A DNA stretch of 64,000 bases from Ophiura sarsii (GCA_035610835.1 CM069455.1:47423308-47487307), one strand, 5' to 3'. Positions 11,346 to 23,114 are shown, counted from the first letter of the stretch. The notes: a model not told the origin generated them from the sequence alone. Program-made: numbers and translations.

Positions 11346-11731
11346 ACCTGATTTTGTTTTATTTGATGAATTCCAACTTCTTTGGCGCTTCATAGACAGC
11401 AAAAAGTAACTCATTCAAACAGGTATTTCCATAGTTGGATTTGCGGTACAGTATTTAACTTACATGTAGCTACATTCAAGGCTCAAGATAAGCGGGCGCT
11501 GGGCGATTTTTACCCCTCGGTCCTCCTGCCATAGCGCCCGGTAATGCTGAAAAATAAACAACCGAGCGCTGATATTTTGTCCAAACCAGCGCCCGTTGAT
11601 GAACGGTAAGCTTGCCTAAGACATTGAATTTCGATTTGACAATATGATTTAATAAAAAGTTCGCTCCCGGTAGACTGAAAGTGGCTCCTGGTTCTCAATA
11701 AATCCATTTAACTTTTAACAATGTTTTGTGG

Positions 11732-11924
11732 TATTACCTTTTGACTCATTTGGAATATGCCTGCGCTGTATGGGACCCTCATGTAATATCTGACGTCAAA
11801 CTACAACGACTACTAGACAATATATATCACCCAAAGAAATTCTGACTAGTCAAGCATCCAAAAATGTGTATAAATACAGCTTTTTTGCTAATACCATATC
11901 AGATTTGAACAACCTCCCTTCATA
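11732..11924 (+). pseudogene. LINE reverse-transcriptase C-terminal remnant
   Basis: The frame YYLLTHLEYACAVWDPHVIS, followed by DVKLQRLL, matches the conserved LEYA..VWDPH block near the end of non-LTR reverse transcriptases of the Jockey/CR1-like type. It stops at 11849. A second in-register piece reads YKYSFFANTISDLNNLPS and stops at 11924; it corresponds to the usual SFFPRTI..WN.LP close of these proteins. The residues that should lie between the two blocks are missing, so this is a 5'-truncated, internally deleted relic. Confidence 0.75.
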
Positions 11925-13146
11925 ACGTAGATTAAGTTAATTTGGTCTGTTTCATCATTCGCCATTTTGTTTTTCTCAATTAGATGTTGCTTTTAAGCAA
12001 TTTTATTGAGTATTGATTTAGATTTAGATTTAGACTACAGTCAGTACAGTGCAAAAAGATTTTATAAATGCAATTTCAAGGAATATATTTTTTGAAGGTT
12101 ACTTAATACTTTTTTAGTAATAATTCTACCTAAAAAACACTATTTTTGAGCAAATCATCAAAAACTCAATTAGTTCACCCTGTGAATGAAACTATTATTG
12201 TGGCTGGAAATAAAACTTCATGATGAGAACATATCCAATCCATAACGTGTATATGAAAGTTTATGCAAGTGACTCAATGTATGTGAATATATCTCAATGT
12301 ATGTGAATACATTGTTTGATTTCAAAACACAGGACCTAGAAAGTGCTGTCCGTTTTGCATTGGTCGCACACTGCATACATTTGTTGTGCTGATTTCTTTT
12401 TTGTAGAATTATTTCTCCAGCCAAAACAGTACAGTGGATAAGTTAATAAACCTAAAACTACTGAATTTGTTGCAGCTTACAGAACCAAAACAAACTTGTA
12501 CAAAATCACTTTTCTGAATACTTGTAACCAAATCAGAGTGTGATTTTGTTTGGAAAATTTTTAGAGCAATATTTGCTAACTTCTTCATAAGTTAATGTTT
12601 GTTTATGATAACATTGTCAAAACTGCTATACCAAGCTTAAATTTGTGTAACAGTTGACTCAAAATGAGGAGCAACGCTCCTCGAAACACTCAAATTCGCA
12701 CCCTGAACCTAATACCTAGGGCTTACAACTGTGATGGGGTGTATGTGTTTTCCATAGGCCATTAAGTGCACTGTAAACCTTGAATTCAAACTTCACTATT
12801 TGCAAAACTTAAAACTGTGTAAACAATTTTGTTGAAAAAGGCTATGCTCTGTATACATTTGGAGATAATTTTACTGTAATAACACAAGGGGTAAAAACAC
12901 AAACAATTAACAGGAGTCTGTAAACAACTGAAAACTGAAAAAGTTGGTGAAATGTGGTATGCAGTAATCAGTCCCACTATTACACATCAAATAGGCCTAA
13001 AATGCGCAAAAAGTATTTTTAGGCTCAAATTATTTTAATGACCAGTTCAAAATTGACAGAATTAACTGTTGTGAGACCTTTAAAAAGCCAAGAAATCATG
13101 GTTAAATTGGCGAGGCCATTTAAAAACTCATAGCTCCTTTAAATAG
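11925..13146. other. Intergenic, nothing recognised
   Basis: AT-rich DNA, probably including the degenerate 3' tail of the LINE remnant just upstream. A small two-copy repeat (CTCAATGTATGTGAATA) lies at about 12270-12311. No gene is supported. Confidence 0.4.
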
Positions 13147-13147
13147 C

Positions 13148-14408
13148 AGATGTTGCTGTAAGGAAACGCTTATCATGACTGGACGAAATCTCAAATTTTT
13201 TACCCGCACTACATTCGGAAATCAGCAAAGGTGTTTACAAGAAAACCGTGTCACGCACTACGCGGGAAATACACCCGCAAAACTTGAAGCAGACAGATCA
13301 AAGGCGCAAGGAAGGTTGTGTTATCCTTGCGCCTTTGATCTGTCTGCTTCACTAATGCAGCCATCGAGAGTACTACAATAGTTCTATTGTTAACGCCAGA
13401 TAAGTAGAGAGGTTTCTAGTTAATCACCGATCTTTTTCCGATGCTTTTAACAATAGAACGAAATACCGTTGGAAAAGCGCTTTTAAATCGCTAGAAAAAT
13501 GCTTTAAAAGCACTGAGAGTTTGGATATGGACCCTAAGGAGTTATCATACAGCGTGTTTTTACTGAAGAAAAAAAGCAGGCATATGACTGCTAACGGATT
13601 AAAATCCCCCAGTAAAAACACACCACCACCGGCATTTGCCCGCTCATACCGGTTTTTTTCTCCTGGATTTTAGATGCCTTTTATCCTTCGAAACCAAGGA
13701 TAATAGCGGTTGAAACCGGTTAGGAAAAGCAGTCTTTCGTCAGTATAAACATGCACGGTTCCAGCTCAGCGCGTTTGCCGATGGTAAGCGGAAATGGGTA
13801 CATCAGACTAGCGCACCTGCTTACGACCTTTCACTGGCATTTATTATAATGAGGTCAGCGGCAGCCGGCAAGTTTGTTTATCGTACTGCAATAAAAACAC
13901 GTCTCTCACACGAGCAACCGGCTTTTATCCTGCTTTTTATAAGACGGGTAAAAGCCGGTTTGCTTAATAAAAACACGCTGATAATTAACATAATAACTCC
14001 TTGCTTTGACAGTAGTTTCAGCAGACGGACGCTGCACATGACGCGTACCAATGAATTGGAAACAGCAGCGTTTTACGGAACAAATCTGCATTCAGACTAA
14101 TCAACGCAAGTTGTTTACCACTATCTTCTTGAGTTCGAACGAGTGGCCTATCTCTTATAAATTTCAATATTTTTAACAGAAAAAACCCCCGATGTCTGTG
14201 CATTAATCACGAAAAGAGCCCACACCAAAATAATTAAAAATCTATGTAATCTACAAAGGTAGGAATCATCGATAAAATCATGTTAATATGTACACTATGT
14301 TATCTGGACTTCAAGTTCAATGTAGGCCTACACTACAGTACAATACAAGTTGGGCTATAAATAATTGACGTCTACTAGCGTTTCCTTACACTTTTTACAG
14401 CAACATCT
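13148..14408. mobile_element. Putative non-autonomous DNA element, 1.26 kb
   Basis: AGATGTTGCTGTAAGGAAAC at the left is mirrored at the right by the inverse of AGATGTTGCTGTAAAAAGTG + TAAGGAAACGCT. The inside is visibly less AT-rich than its surroundings and holds several short dyads (AACCGGCTTTTA / TAAAAGCCGGTT near 13916-13962; a 28-bp hairpin at 13285-13351). No target duplication is obvious and the ORFs are short and unrecognised. Confidence 0.5.
13285..13351. repeat. Perfect hairpin, 28-bp arms, 11-nt loop
   Basis: TGAAGCAGACAGATCAAAGG + CGCAAGGA (13285-13312) is followed by an 11-base loop and then its exact inverse at 13324-13351. There is no mismatch. It sits inside the 1.26-kb TIR element. 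A transcript would fold into a precursor-like stem, but nothing shows that it is transcribed. Confidence 0.9.
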
Positions 14409-15279
14409 AGGGCAGGCCTAGGCCTATCTACTATTCAATGAGCTCAAAAACAATAATGTGGTGCAAATTGATGTGCATCTTAATTTTTTTAATTTTATAA
14501 ACCTACCTGCAGGTTAAAAAAACATTTTTTTCAAGTTAATGAAATTTTCAATCTGCATTTAGTATTTTAATTTGACCTGCGAAATTTTATTTTTATTTTG
14601 TGAAGCTTTTTTACCTCCAATTTTGATGAGCGAGTGAAGCTTGAACACATAGTTTGTATATTTTGGTGAAGCCACATCAAATAATCTAGTATGCCAAGTC
14701 GAAGTAGTATTGAATTTCTGTCTTGCAAGTTCAAAATCAAAACAGAATAGGGCCTACCGCGATTTCCCGGATAGTATCAAAATTCGGAACCAAAAACCTA
14801 AGTAAAAATAAAAGGCCGTTTTCAACGAACTTGATCTACAATTTCACATTCTTCATAATTCTGCAACACCAATTTCCTTCAAACATTAGCATATGATACA
14901 GGCCTGTGATACACAACTTACTGTTCTATCATAATTTATTTTCATTTTAAAAACTTATAGTAAAGTATTCTATTATTCATCAAAGTCACGGCAAATTTTC
15001 AAAAAATGACACAGAACCAAAACATGATTGACCCTTGACCTCAGTGATTATTACCTGGCCTTGTTCCATGTGGTGACATATTTTTCACTGTAAAATTACT
15101 TTATTTATTGTTTTATCAGTCTAATATCATCATTAAAATTATAAATATATTACTTGATATTTTTTAAAGGTATTTTCCCAACTATAAGGAATCAAAAAGA
15201 AGTAAAACTTTCATTTATGTCAATAAATAAATAATGGTTTTGGTATAAAATATTTGACTAAATTTGGAATTTCTCAAGT
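14409..15279. other. Intergenic, nothing recognised
   Basis: AT-rich DNA without supported genes or repeats. Confidence 0.4.
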
Positions 15280-15491
15280 TACTGTAAAAGCTGAAATATT
15301 CGCGGTGGTTTTATTTTCACGCTTTTCGCGCAAAATCTTTTTCCGCGAAAATTATAACACGCGAAAATATTGCTTTACACATTCATGCAATGCTTTCAGA
15401 TGGTCGCCCGCGAAAAAAACAATTCGCGAAATGTCTTTGATATCAAAATCCGCGAAAATATCTGTACGCGAAAATATTGGCTTTTACAGTA
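15280..15491. mobile_element. MITE with TACTGTAAAAGC termini and CGCGAAAATAT repeats
   Basis: TACTGTAAAAGCTGAAATATTCGCG at the left is mirrored by CGCGAAAATATTGGCTTTTACAGTA at the right. The interior is filled with short CGCGAAAAT/ATTTTCGCG words in both directions. No genuine ORF. Confidence 0.8.
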
Positions 15492-15504
15492 GATGAAATG
15501 GTCC

Positions 15505-16435
15505 ATCGTGATTCGTATGTTTAAATTAATAAATAAATAGGTGAATGAATAAATAAATAATTAATTAATTATTAATTAATTAATTAATTAATTAATTAAT
15601 TAAATAAATAAATAAATTTATAAATAAATAAAACACTTTAAAAAATAAAAACTTAAAAAACAAAAACTTTAAAAATGTTAATTTGTTAAATAAGAACTTT
15701 AACAAATTAAAACTTTAACAAATAAAAACTTGAAAAAAGAACTTTAACAAAAAGACTTTAAAAAAAAGACTTTAAAAAACTTATAAATTGAAAACATTAA
15801 AAAATTAAAACTTTAAATAATTAAACTTTAAAAAATTAAAAATTAAACAAATTAAAACTTTAAAAACTCTAATTTGTTAAATAAGAACTAACAAATTAAA
15901 ACGTTAACAAATAAAAACTATAAAAAAACTTAAAACAAAAACTGATTGAAAAAATATGAATTGAAAACTTTAAAAAATGAAAATTATTAAAACTTTAAAA
16001 TATTAAAAATTTAAAAAAAATTAAAAATTAAAAAAAAATTAAAACTTTTAAAACTAATTTGTTAAATAAAAACTTTAACAAATAAAAACGTGAAAAAAGA
16101 ACTTCAACAAATATAAACTTTAACAAAAAGACTTTAAAAAAATTATAAAACTTTATAATTGAAAACTTTAAAAAAATTAAAATTAAAAATTAAAAAAATT
16201 AAAAGAACTTTAACAAATTAAAACTTTAACAAATAAAAACTATAAAAAAACTTAAACAAAAACTGATTGAAAACTTCAAATTGAAAACTTTAAAAAATGA
16301 AAACTTTAAAATATAAAAACTTTAACAAATAAAAACTATAAAAAAACTTAAACAAAAACTGATTGAAAACTTCAAATTGAAAACTTTAAAAAATGAAAAC
16401 TTAAAAAAATGAAAAAACTTTAAGAAATATAAACT
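15505..16435. repeat. A/T-rich degenerate tandem tract
   Basis: It begins with (AATT/TTAA)n and AATAAATA runs at about 15530-15640. Then comes roughly 800 bp of slipped copies of words such as AAAACTTTAAAAAATTAAAA and AACTTTAACAAATAAAAACT. A 75-bp stretch with ACTATAAAAAAACTTAAACA is repeated at about 16230 and 16320. Low-complexity DNA grown by slippage; no gene. Confidence 0.85.
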
Positions 16436-16877
16436 TTTGAGAGTCGAAACACCTGTGCTTGCACACCCACCTCTGCCTGGAGGTCATCAACCTTTGACCT
16501 GTGTTGTCTAGATGGCAAAGTTCCCTTAGCCTCAGCACATGGTATTCAACTAATTTTGCCCATTCACATCACAATTTGTAGGTTGTCCCCCAAAACTTTT
16601 CTGGGTTATATATATGCAGGAATGTGGATTTTTTAAATACTTTTTTTTAAAATCAAAGTCAAAAGCTACACTGAATAATAGCCTCTTAAAACTCCAAATG
16701 AAGGTGCAAATAGGTCTATTTTGAAATAGTATTTTACTAATAAATCGCTTTTTACAACTTTTAAACCAGTTTAAAGCTAGATGCAAAAATAAAATTGATA
16801 AATGAAACTTTTAATTAAAGATATATTTAAAATCTGAAAATTCTCAAAAAAAATTAAAAAACCTTGTTTTGAAGTCC
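16436..16877. other. Intergenic, nothing recognised
   Basis: Sequence between the A/T tract and the second CCATGG array. The minus-strand ORF at 16550-16786 has no recognisable features. Confidence 0.4.
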
Positions 16878-17645
16878 GACATGGGCAAACTTTAGTGGTC
16901 AAAAATGGACAAGTCTGCAGTCTCAGGACAACGTCCATGACTGACCAGGGCTAACCATGCTGAAAGATGTCCATGAACATTTAGACTATGGCCAACCATG
17001 GACAGACATGGTCAACTATGCTTAAAGATGTCCACTAACTTTTTACTATGGTTGACCATGGTCAGACATGGACAAGTAAAGCTTAGGACCATGGCTGACC
17101 ATGGTCAACCATGCTTAACAATGTCCACTAACCTTTTGGCTATGGTTGACCATGGTCAGACATAGACAGTTAGTTCAGGACCATGGCTGACCATGGTCAA
17201 CCATGCTTAAAAATGTCCACTAACCTTTTGACTATGGTTGACCATGGTTGACCATAGTCAGACATGGACAGTAAGCTCAGGACCATGGCTGACCATGGTC
17301 AACCATGCTTAAAAAGGTCCACTAACCTTTTGACTATGGTTGATCATGGTTGACCATAGTCAGACATGGACAGTAAGCTCTGGACCATGGCTGACCATGG
17401 TCAACCATGCTTAAAGATGTCCAGTAACTTTTGACCATGGTTGACCATGGTCAGACATGCTCAGGACCATGGCTGACCATGGCTGATCATGGTCAACCAT
17501 GGTCAACCATGGTTGACAATGGTGACCATGGTGACCATGGTTGACCGTGGTCAGTACACCATGGTTGACCATTGCTGACCATGGTCGACCATGGTTGACC
17601 ATGGTTGACCATGGTCGACCATGGTTGACCATGGTACCATGGTTG
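16878..17645. repeat. CCATGG palindromic minisatellite array 2
   Basis: Higher-order units of about 95-115 bp contain AGGACCATGGCTGACCATGG, then TCAACCATGCTTAAA.ATGTCC, ACTAACCTTTTG, and ACTATGGTTGACCATGG. The last 200 bp degenerate into pure CCATGG/TTGACC alternation. It shares its basic words with array 1 (10385-11060) but has a different higher-order unit. Confidence 0.9.
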
Positions 17646-17680
17646 ACATTTCGCCTAGGAATTTGCCTTAGGATCCACAT

Positions 17681-18437
17681 GAAGCTCTAGAGTTTTAGCC
17701 TGTTAAAGAAAGTGTCCCGCAAGCACAACATTGAGCATTATTTGTTAGAAAAATAATTATTGAGCCGAAATTACGTAATTATATAGAACAAAACACCATA
17801 CTAGCCACAAAAAAAGAATAAAAACTGCCATCACTCAACATGCAATTTTTAAAATTCGCGGCGATCGAAAGTCCCAGTGTCGATGACGTCATGGGTATCG
17901 GTGCTAAAATTTGCGCATGTGCATTGTATAACTATGACATCATCGGCACTGGGACTTTCGATCGCCGCGAATTTTAAAAAGTGCATGTTGAGAGATTGCG
18001 GTTTTTATTTGTTTTTGTCATAAGTGTGGTGTTTTGTTCTATATAATTACAAAAGTTGGGCTCGATAGTTATTTTTCTAACATATAATGGACACTTTTAT
18101 GCTTGCGGGACACCTCCTTTAAGACAGCGCAGGGCGGCTATATTTAAACTTATATTTTTGGAACAAAGGTCTAGAGTTTTAGCCTGTTTAGATAGCGCAG
18201 GACGGCTATATTTAAACTTATATTTTTGGAACAAAGCTCTAGAGTTTTAGCCTGTTTAGATGGCGCAGGACGGCTATATTTAAGCTTATATTTTTGGAAC
18301 AAAGCTCTAGAGTTTTAGCCTGTTTAGATGGCGCAGGACGGCTATATTTAAGCTTATATTTTTGGAACAAAGCTCTAGAGTTTTAGCCTGTTTAGATGGC
18401 GCAGGACGGCTATATTTAAGCTCATATTTTTGGAACA
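17681..18437 (+). repeat. 68-bp tandem repeat split by a MITE
   Basis: The unit CTCTAGAGTTTTAGCCTGTT + TAGATGGCGCAGGACGGC + TATATTTAAGCTTATATTTTT + GGAACAAAG recurs with a 68-bp period at about 18169, 18237, 18305 and 18373. The first copy (start about 17685) is interrupted by the TTAA-flanked MITE at 17707-18118 and resumes at 18123. There are about five copies; the last ends near 18437. Confidence 0.9.
17707..18118. mobile_element. TTAA-flanked foldback MITE, AGRARGTGTCCCGCAAGC family
   Basis: TTAA duplications at 17703-17706 and 18119-18122 flank a 412-bp element. The arms begin AGAAAGTGTCCCGCAAGC (left) and AGGAGGTGTCCCGCAAGC (inverse of right). The arms extend almost to the centre, where AATTCGCGGCGATCGAAAGT (17853-) faces its inverse near 17960-17985. 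It is inserted in the first unit of the 68-bp repeat. Confidence 0.9.
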
Positions 18438-18966
18438 ATGTGACAACATTTTGGTGTTAAATAGTTGGAATTGCTGTATCTTATCAACTGATGGCTCATT
18501 TTTAACCAACTGATATTGGGGAGCCACTGCCCCCACCCCCCTCCCCCCCACCCCCGAGCCAGCCACGCCACTAGCAATTGGCACCTTAAAATATGTCTAT
18601 TGCGCAATCCAATATAAGTAAAAAAGTAAAGAAAGATGCTCACGTTACATCCCAGTAAATATGTTTACTGAAGATGAGTTTCAAATTATTTACATGGTAA
18701 AGCCTCGTCTTCGCTTGTTTGTTACTACAATATAAGTATAGCCTGGTGCAAAACAGCCAGACAAAATGTCGCCCCAAATGCAAATTGCACACCATATGAA
18801 AAGGATTTGCACTCCAACTCGAACAAGTGAGGTGCAATTTTGCAGTCACAAAATGAGAGCTATGCACAATGCTGGACGTATTTAAATGTTCATACAAAAT
18901 TTCAATAAACTGACTCCCGAGCAATCCCCCGATCATTCCCCTGCACCCCAAGCTGACGATGCGCGC
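18438..18966. other. Intergenic with a hAT-like element terminus
   Basis: No gene seen. Near 18520-18575 a C-rich tract ends in GCCAGCCACGCCACTAG, similar to the GTTACGCCACTG end of the hAT-type MITE at 22904-23114. A matching left end was not found. Confidence 0.3.
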
Positions 18967-19310
18967 CCCAACCCCGGGGGGTACTCACCCAAGACGGTAT
19001 ACGGGGGTGTGCCGCTCTAATGGGTAGCTTTTTGGGCACAAAATCCCTAAACATGGGGTATGATTTTGTGCTGGAAATCCCTAATAATGGGGTCACTTTT
19101 TACAAATGGGTCTATTTTCGCGAAATTTGTGTCTATTTTCGCGAAAATTTGAAAAATTAGGTATATTTTCCCGATAATTTGCGAAAATTTGGTCTAAAAT
19201 GAAGCAAAACCCCTAAAAATGGGTACCGATTTTTCCAAAATCACCCCTAAAAATGGGTTTTGAATCTCCAGCGGCACACCCCCGACCAAACCAAATCCCC
19301 CCGGGGCCCC
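18967..19310. mobile_element. MITE with CCCCGGGGGGTACTC termini, copy 1
   Basis: CCCCGGGGGGTACTCACCC at the left and the inverse of GGCCCCGGGGGGATTTGG at the right, with GGGGGTGTGCCGCT subterminal on both sides. The interior has repeated AAAAATGGGT-type words. A related copy lies at 27451-27770. Confidence 0.65.
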
Positions 19311-19534
19311 AACACACAGAATAATAATATAATTGTTGGCAATATGACAGAATGTTAGGAGATTCAAAATTTAGACATACATTCAGTGACATAACGTTTG
19401 ACTTTTAGGATCTGGCTCGTATCCATAAGCAGTAATGGAAATACCCAGATGACCGTCTACCCAGGGTAGAGTGTGAATAGCAGCTCTATTCGTGCTATTG
19501 AGTGTGGTGATCATTATAATAGACTAGTAAAGTG

Positions 19535-20102
19535 CTCAACAAAAGAAAGTATACCACTTTGTTAATGTCATTTTGAGTAACTTTCAATTTGTTTTTGTCC
19601 AAACAGACTAGATAGGCATTTAGATGAATCTTTTAACAAAGATAAACCATGATTAGCACCATTTAAAGGAAAATTTCCCATTTTCAAAAGTCGCATTTCC
19701 AATACACAGCACGAGCAGAATAGGCCAATTGTTATCACACACATATGCCGTATTTATCCCGTACTGATCACCGCGCATATCCCTCAATGCGCGGGCTAAT
19801 TCAAATGTAAACTGATGCATGGGTGAAGGATTTGAATGTAAAGGAATGTTAATGGATGGGGAGAACATGGACAGATTAACCAAATCTTCTCGTGCTGTGT
19901 ATTGGAAATGCGACTTTTGAAAATGGGATATTTCCCTTTAAATGGTGCTAATCATGGTTTATCTTTGTTGTTAGGGGGCAAATTTGGTATCAAATTATGC
20001 CTAAAAGATTCATCTAAATGCCTATCTAGTCTGTTTGGACAAAAACAAATTGAAAGTTACTCAAAATGACATTAACAAAGTGGTATACTTTCTTTTGTTG
20101 AA
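19535..20102. mobile_element. Long-armed MITE with CAACAAAAGAAAGTATACCA termini
   Basis: The left arm CAACAAAAGAAAGTATACCAC continues through GAGTAACTTTCAATTTG, CAAACAGACTAGATAGGC and CACAGCACGAGCAGAA. The right arm is its near-exact inverse. Arms are about 190 bp and the right arm carries an extra segment of about 40 bp (around 19970-20008). The element is about 568 bp in total and non-coding. Confidence 0.9.
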
Positions 20103-20404
20103 CCCTTTATTAGGGTATTGATATATTCTCTTAACCTGAGTACTACAAAATACTACACTACTTCTAAGCCTCTCTCCAAGCGCCTGTGTGGAAGTTTTTT
20201 ACGATGACGTAATCAACCGAGCCTATATAGTTAGCGCGGTATACTGCGCGAATGAGTAGCTGAGGGCCGTTGCTAAGTGGGTCCACAGCGATTTAGTTGG
20301 TGTTTTCTTCGAAAATTGGGATCCCGGTTAAAAACCCTAAACCAGGTTAGGGTTAATGCTTAAGAGGGCATGTCTAAGCTAGTTCACCCCTCGCTGGTCT
20401 AACG

Positions 20405-20752
20405 TAAGGTCCGCAGTTTACCGCTTTGTAACTGTCGAATTCCGCGTTTTTCCGCTTTGTAAATTTTGCATTTTTCTGTGATGTAATTTTCCTCAAGAAA
20501 ACTTAAAATTTACGATCTATAAAACCAAAATAAACACACTTTACAGAAAAACACATAATTTTTGATTTTTAGGCTTCCCTTATATTACTGTAGCGGCTGT
20601 AGCCGACCCTCTATATCGCCATTTTATATTGTTTTATTGAAGACTATTTATAAATTGTGTGTTTTGGACATTTTTTGTGCATTTTTCTTCTTCTTTTCAT
20701 CAAAATGTCGTTTTTCGCGGAAATTCCGCAACGCGGTAAACTTCGGACCTTA
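20405..20752. mobile_element. hAT-like MITE, TAAGGTCCG termini
   Basis: Termini TAAGGTCCGCAGTTTACCGC and the inverse of TAAGGTCCGAAGTTTACCGC. The flanks GTCTAACG (20397-20404) and GTCTAACA (20753-20760) make a 7/8-matched 8-bp target duplication, the size made by hAT transposases. It is 348 bp; the short ORF inside is a shadow. Confidence 0.8.
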
Positions 20753-20911
20753 GTCTAACAATTTAGGACCTTTTTTTCAACTGATTTATTTCCTTTTGTA
20801 AAAGTTGGGGTTAGAAATATCATACTGGAAATATATACCAAGTCCAAAAAGTGTGTATATAGTTCCTATTATATCATGATAGGCCTAATTTCAACCATGT
20901 GATAGTTTTTA

Positions 20912-21333
20912 CTATCATTATGGCTGGACAAGAATGATGTGAAATCATGATATAAAACAAATATTGAATGCCTTTTGTTTGTGCAATAGTAAAACTATAT
21001 CACTCGGTCCAATTTGGATTATTCCATTACACTCGGCTTCGCCTCGTGCAATGGAAAAATCAAAATTTGACCTTGTGATATAGTTTTTACTATTACACGC
21101 TCAGGCATTCAATATTTGTATACTATCATTATGGCTTGAAAAGAATGATGTGATATCATGATATAAAACAAATATTGAATGCCTTTTGCTTGTGCAATAG
21201 TAAAACTATATCACTCGGTCCAATTTGGATTATTCCATTACACTCGGCTTCGCCTCGTGCAATGGAAAAATCAAAATTTGACCTTGTGATATAGTTTGTA
21301 CTATCACACTCTCAGGGCATTAAATATTTGTAT
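20912..21333 (+). repeat. Tandem duplication, 211-bp unit, two copies
   Basis: A unit starting CTATCATTATGGCT at 20912 recurs at 21123. Both copies contain TATATCACTCGGTCCAATTT and ACTCGGCTTCGCCTCGTGCA. Each unit holds an internal dyad (CTATATCAC...GTGATATAG). Confidence 0.85.
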
Positions 21334-21876
21334 ACTATAACCCGGGTACAGTAAACAGTAATGTGGGTATTTCCATTGCTGCAATGTAGGTATGTATAGG
21401 CTATAGCTAAATTTCTATATTCCAGCTTCAGTCAAATCATAGGCTAAGAAGTTCGTAGCTCATTTCTGGGAAACAGACAATTGGGGCTATTTCTTATCTT
21501 GATAGCAAGACCCTGGGTATGTAGGCCTAGGGCCTATCCCTGGGGTGAGCAGGCATAGACACGACACAATAAAAGCCAAAGTTCAATGTTATTGAAGTAA
21601 GAAACGTCTGGCTAGGAGGGTACTGGTATCATTGGCTGCTGTAGTCTTGTAGGATTTAAATTTCATTCAATGAAAGACACCAAATTTTCAATGATCAATT
21701 GTTTTCGTTCTAAAAGTTGGAAATAGGAAAAACCATCTAAGTTGAAAATTGCAAAATTCTTTAAAATAATGAGTAATTTCAAGAATTCAACTATTTATTA
21801 TCTTTAAAATGAACATTGAACATGGAAGGTTGAAAACTCTATATATTTTATTTATCTTTTCTCAACTTCTTTTGTT
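21334..21876. other. Intergenic, nothing recognised
   Basis: No gene, RNA or element is supported here. Confidence 0.4.
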
Positions 21877-22176
21877 AGGCTATATTAAAACAATCATTTG
21901 TCTCAAAGCTCTCGCGCGCGTTAGTTAATTGAAGAAGAAAAACATGAAAAAAAATATATAATTTTTATTTTTTTATTTTTTTAAATTCCCAAATTTCACC
22001 GATTTTTCAGTTTTTAATTGATCACATCATTTTAAATACAAAAGTTCACTTTTACAAGTATTTCAATATTTCATATTTATGAAGAAAACAAAAAACAAAC
22101 AAAAACAATCGCATTCCGCATTAGGTTTTGAAAAAATGAAGAGCTTTGAGACAAAAGATTTTTTTTAATATAGCCT
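21877..22176. mobile_element. MITE with AGGCTATATTAAAA termini, copy 1
   Basis: AGGCTATATTAAAACAATCA at the left and the inverse at the right (TTTAATATAGCCT), with TGTCTCAAAGCTCT / AGAGCTTTGAGACA inside. It shares GCGCGTTAGTTAATT and TTCCGCATT with the copy at 26818-27085. A long minus-strand ORF (22121-22483) overlaps the right end and is not supported. Confidence 0.75.
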
Positions 22177-22499
22177 GCCTTATCATCTGCAAATGATGTG
22201 ATGGGTCACAAAAATATGGAAATGTTGACCCCTCTGTACATACAATTTGTAAACATATAAACAAACTCCATGTCTGATCATCTGGTGTTAAACTAAGAGT
22301 ATGATTGATGAATGGACTAAAGCAAAGGAGAGAGATTGGTTTCCAAAGTGCCACTTTTTGTGATTTAGTTATGAGCTGGGCTTTGGGAACATACAATATT
22401 GCGGAAGGTTTGGAGGCAAAATGAATGAAAAAAAGAAGCAAACAAATGAAAGAGGGTAATAATTGAGTCAATGTACGAGGCATGTATCAAGTTTTGGCC

Positions 22500-22560
22500 G
22501 CAATGATAATATGTTTTAGGGGCCACTTATCAGGGGAGGGGGAGGGGAGGGGGAGGGGGT
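22500..22560. repeat. GGGGAGGGG purine tract
   Basis: Short G/A-rich simple repeat, AGGGGGAGGGG-type words around 22535-22560. No further meaning can be assigned. Confidence 0.6.
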
Positions 22561-22903
22561 CATTCTTCTTTTTTAACTTTAAAGAATATTTGTGACCAGT
22601 CGCGTCAAAAAGGACATGTTGTCGGCAAACACAGTTTTGAGATAGAGGCCAATATATTTGATTAAATATAAAGAAAATAATAGAAAAAAACATGCTTCTT
22701 CAAATCATATCTTGTGATTACAAAGTCTGATTACTTTCAGCATGGTGTCATTTCAAAGCTTCAAATATGCTCTTTCAAGTCATACCAATAACTCAGATAT
22801 GACTTTGGCCTCCAACATGTCCATTTTGATGAGATGGGTCACATTTTATCAAATAAAGGCATCTTTTTAACAATATGAACCTGAATTGAGACTCAAATTG
22901 CAG

Positions 22904-23114
22904 TAGTGGAGTAACCAGCGGGAGGGCAGGGTGGTGGGGGCTGGAGCCGCCCCCCCCCGCCACTTGGAACCCTTGCCCCCCCCAAATGAAATCAATCGGT
23001 GTGGGTGTGGAATGGAGCCCCCTCCCCATTGGGAGCCCCCCCCCCCCCATTTCAAGTCACTGCCCCTTCTTGTCCCCCCCCCCCCCCCAATGAAAAAGTC
23101 TAGTTACGCCACTG
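22904..23114. mobile_element. hAT-type MITE with 8-bp duplication
   Basis: AATTGCAG occurs directly before (22896-22903) and after (23115-23122) the element, an exact 8-bp target duplication. The termini TAGTGGAGTAAC and the inverse CAGTGGCGTAAC are the common CAGTGGCGTA end of marine hAT MITEs, with one decayed base at the left. The interior is C-rich with several long C runs, which creates proline/glycine-rich false ORFs on both strands. Confidence 0.85.

Noticed and set aside
18520..18575. A complete hAT MITE
   Set aside because: Only one terminus (CCACGCCACTAG) resembles the family; no left end or duplication was found.
22121..22483. 120-codon minus-strand ORF with a signal-like start
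   Set aside because: Overlaps the right arm of a MITE, has no recognised domain, no splice context and AT-rich composition.
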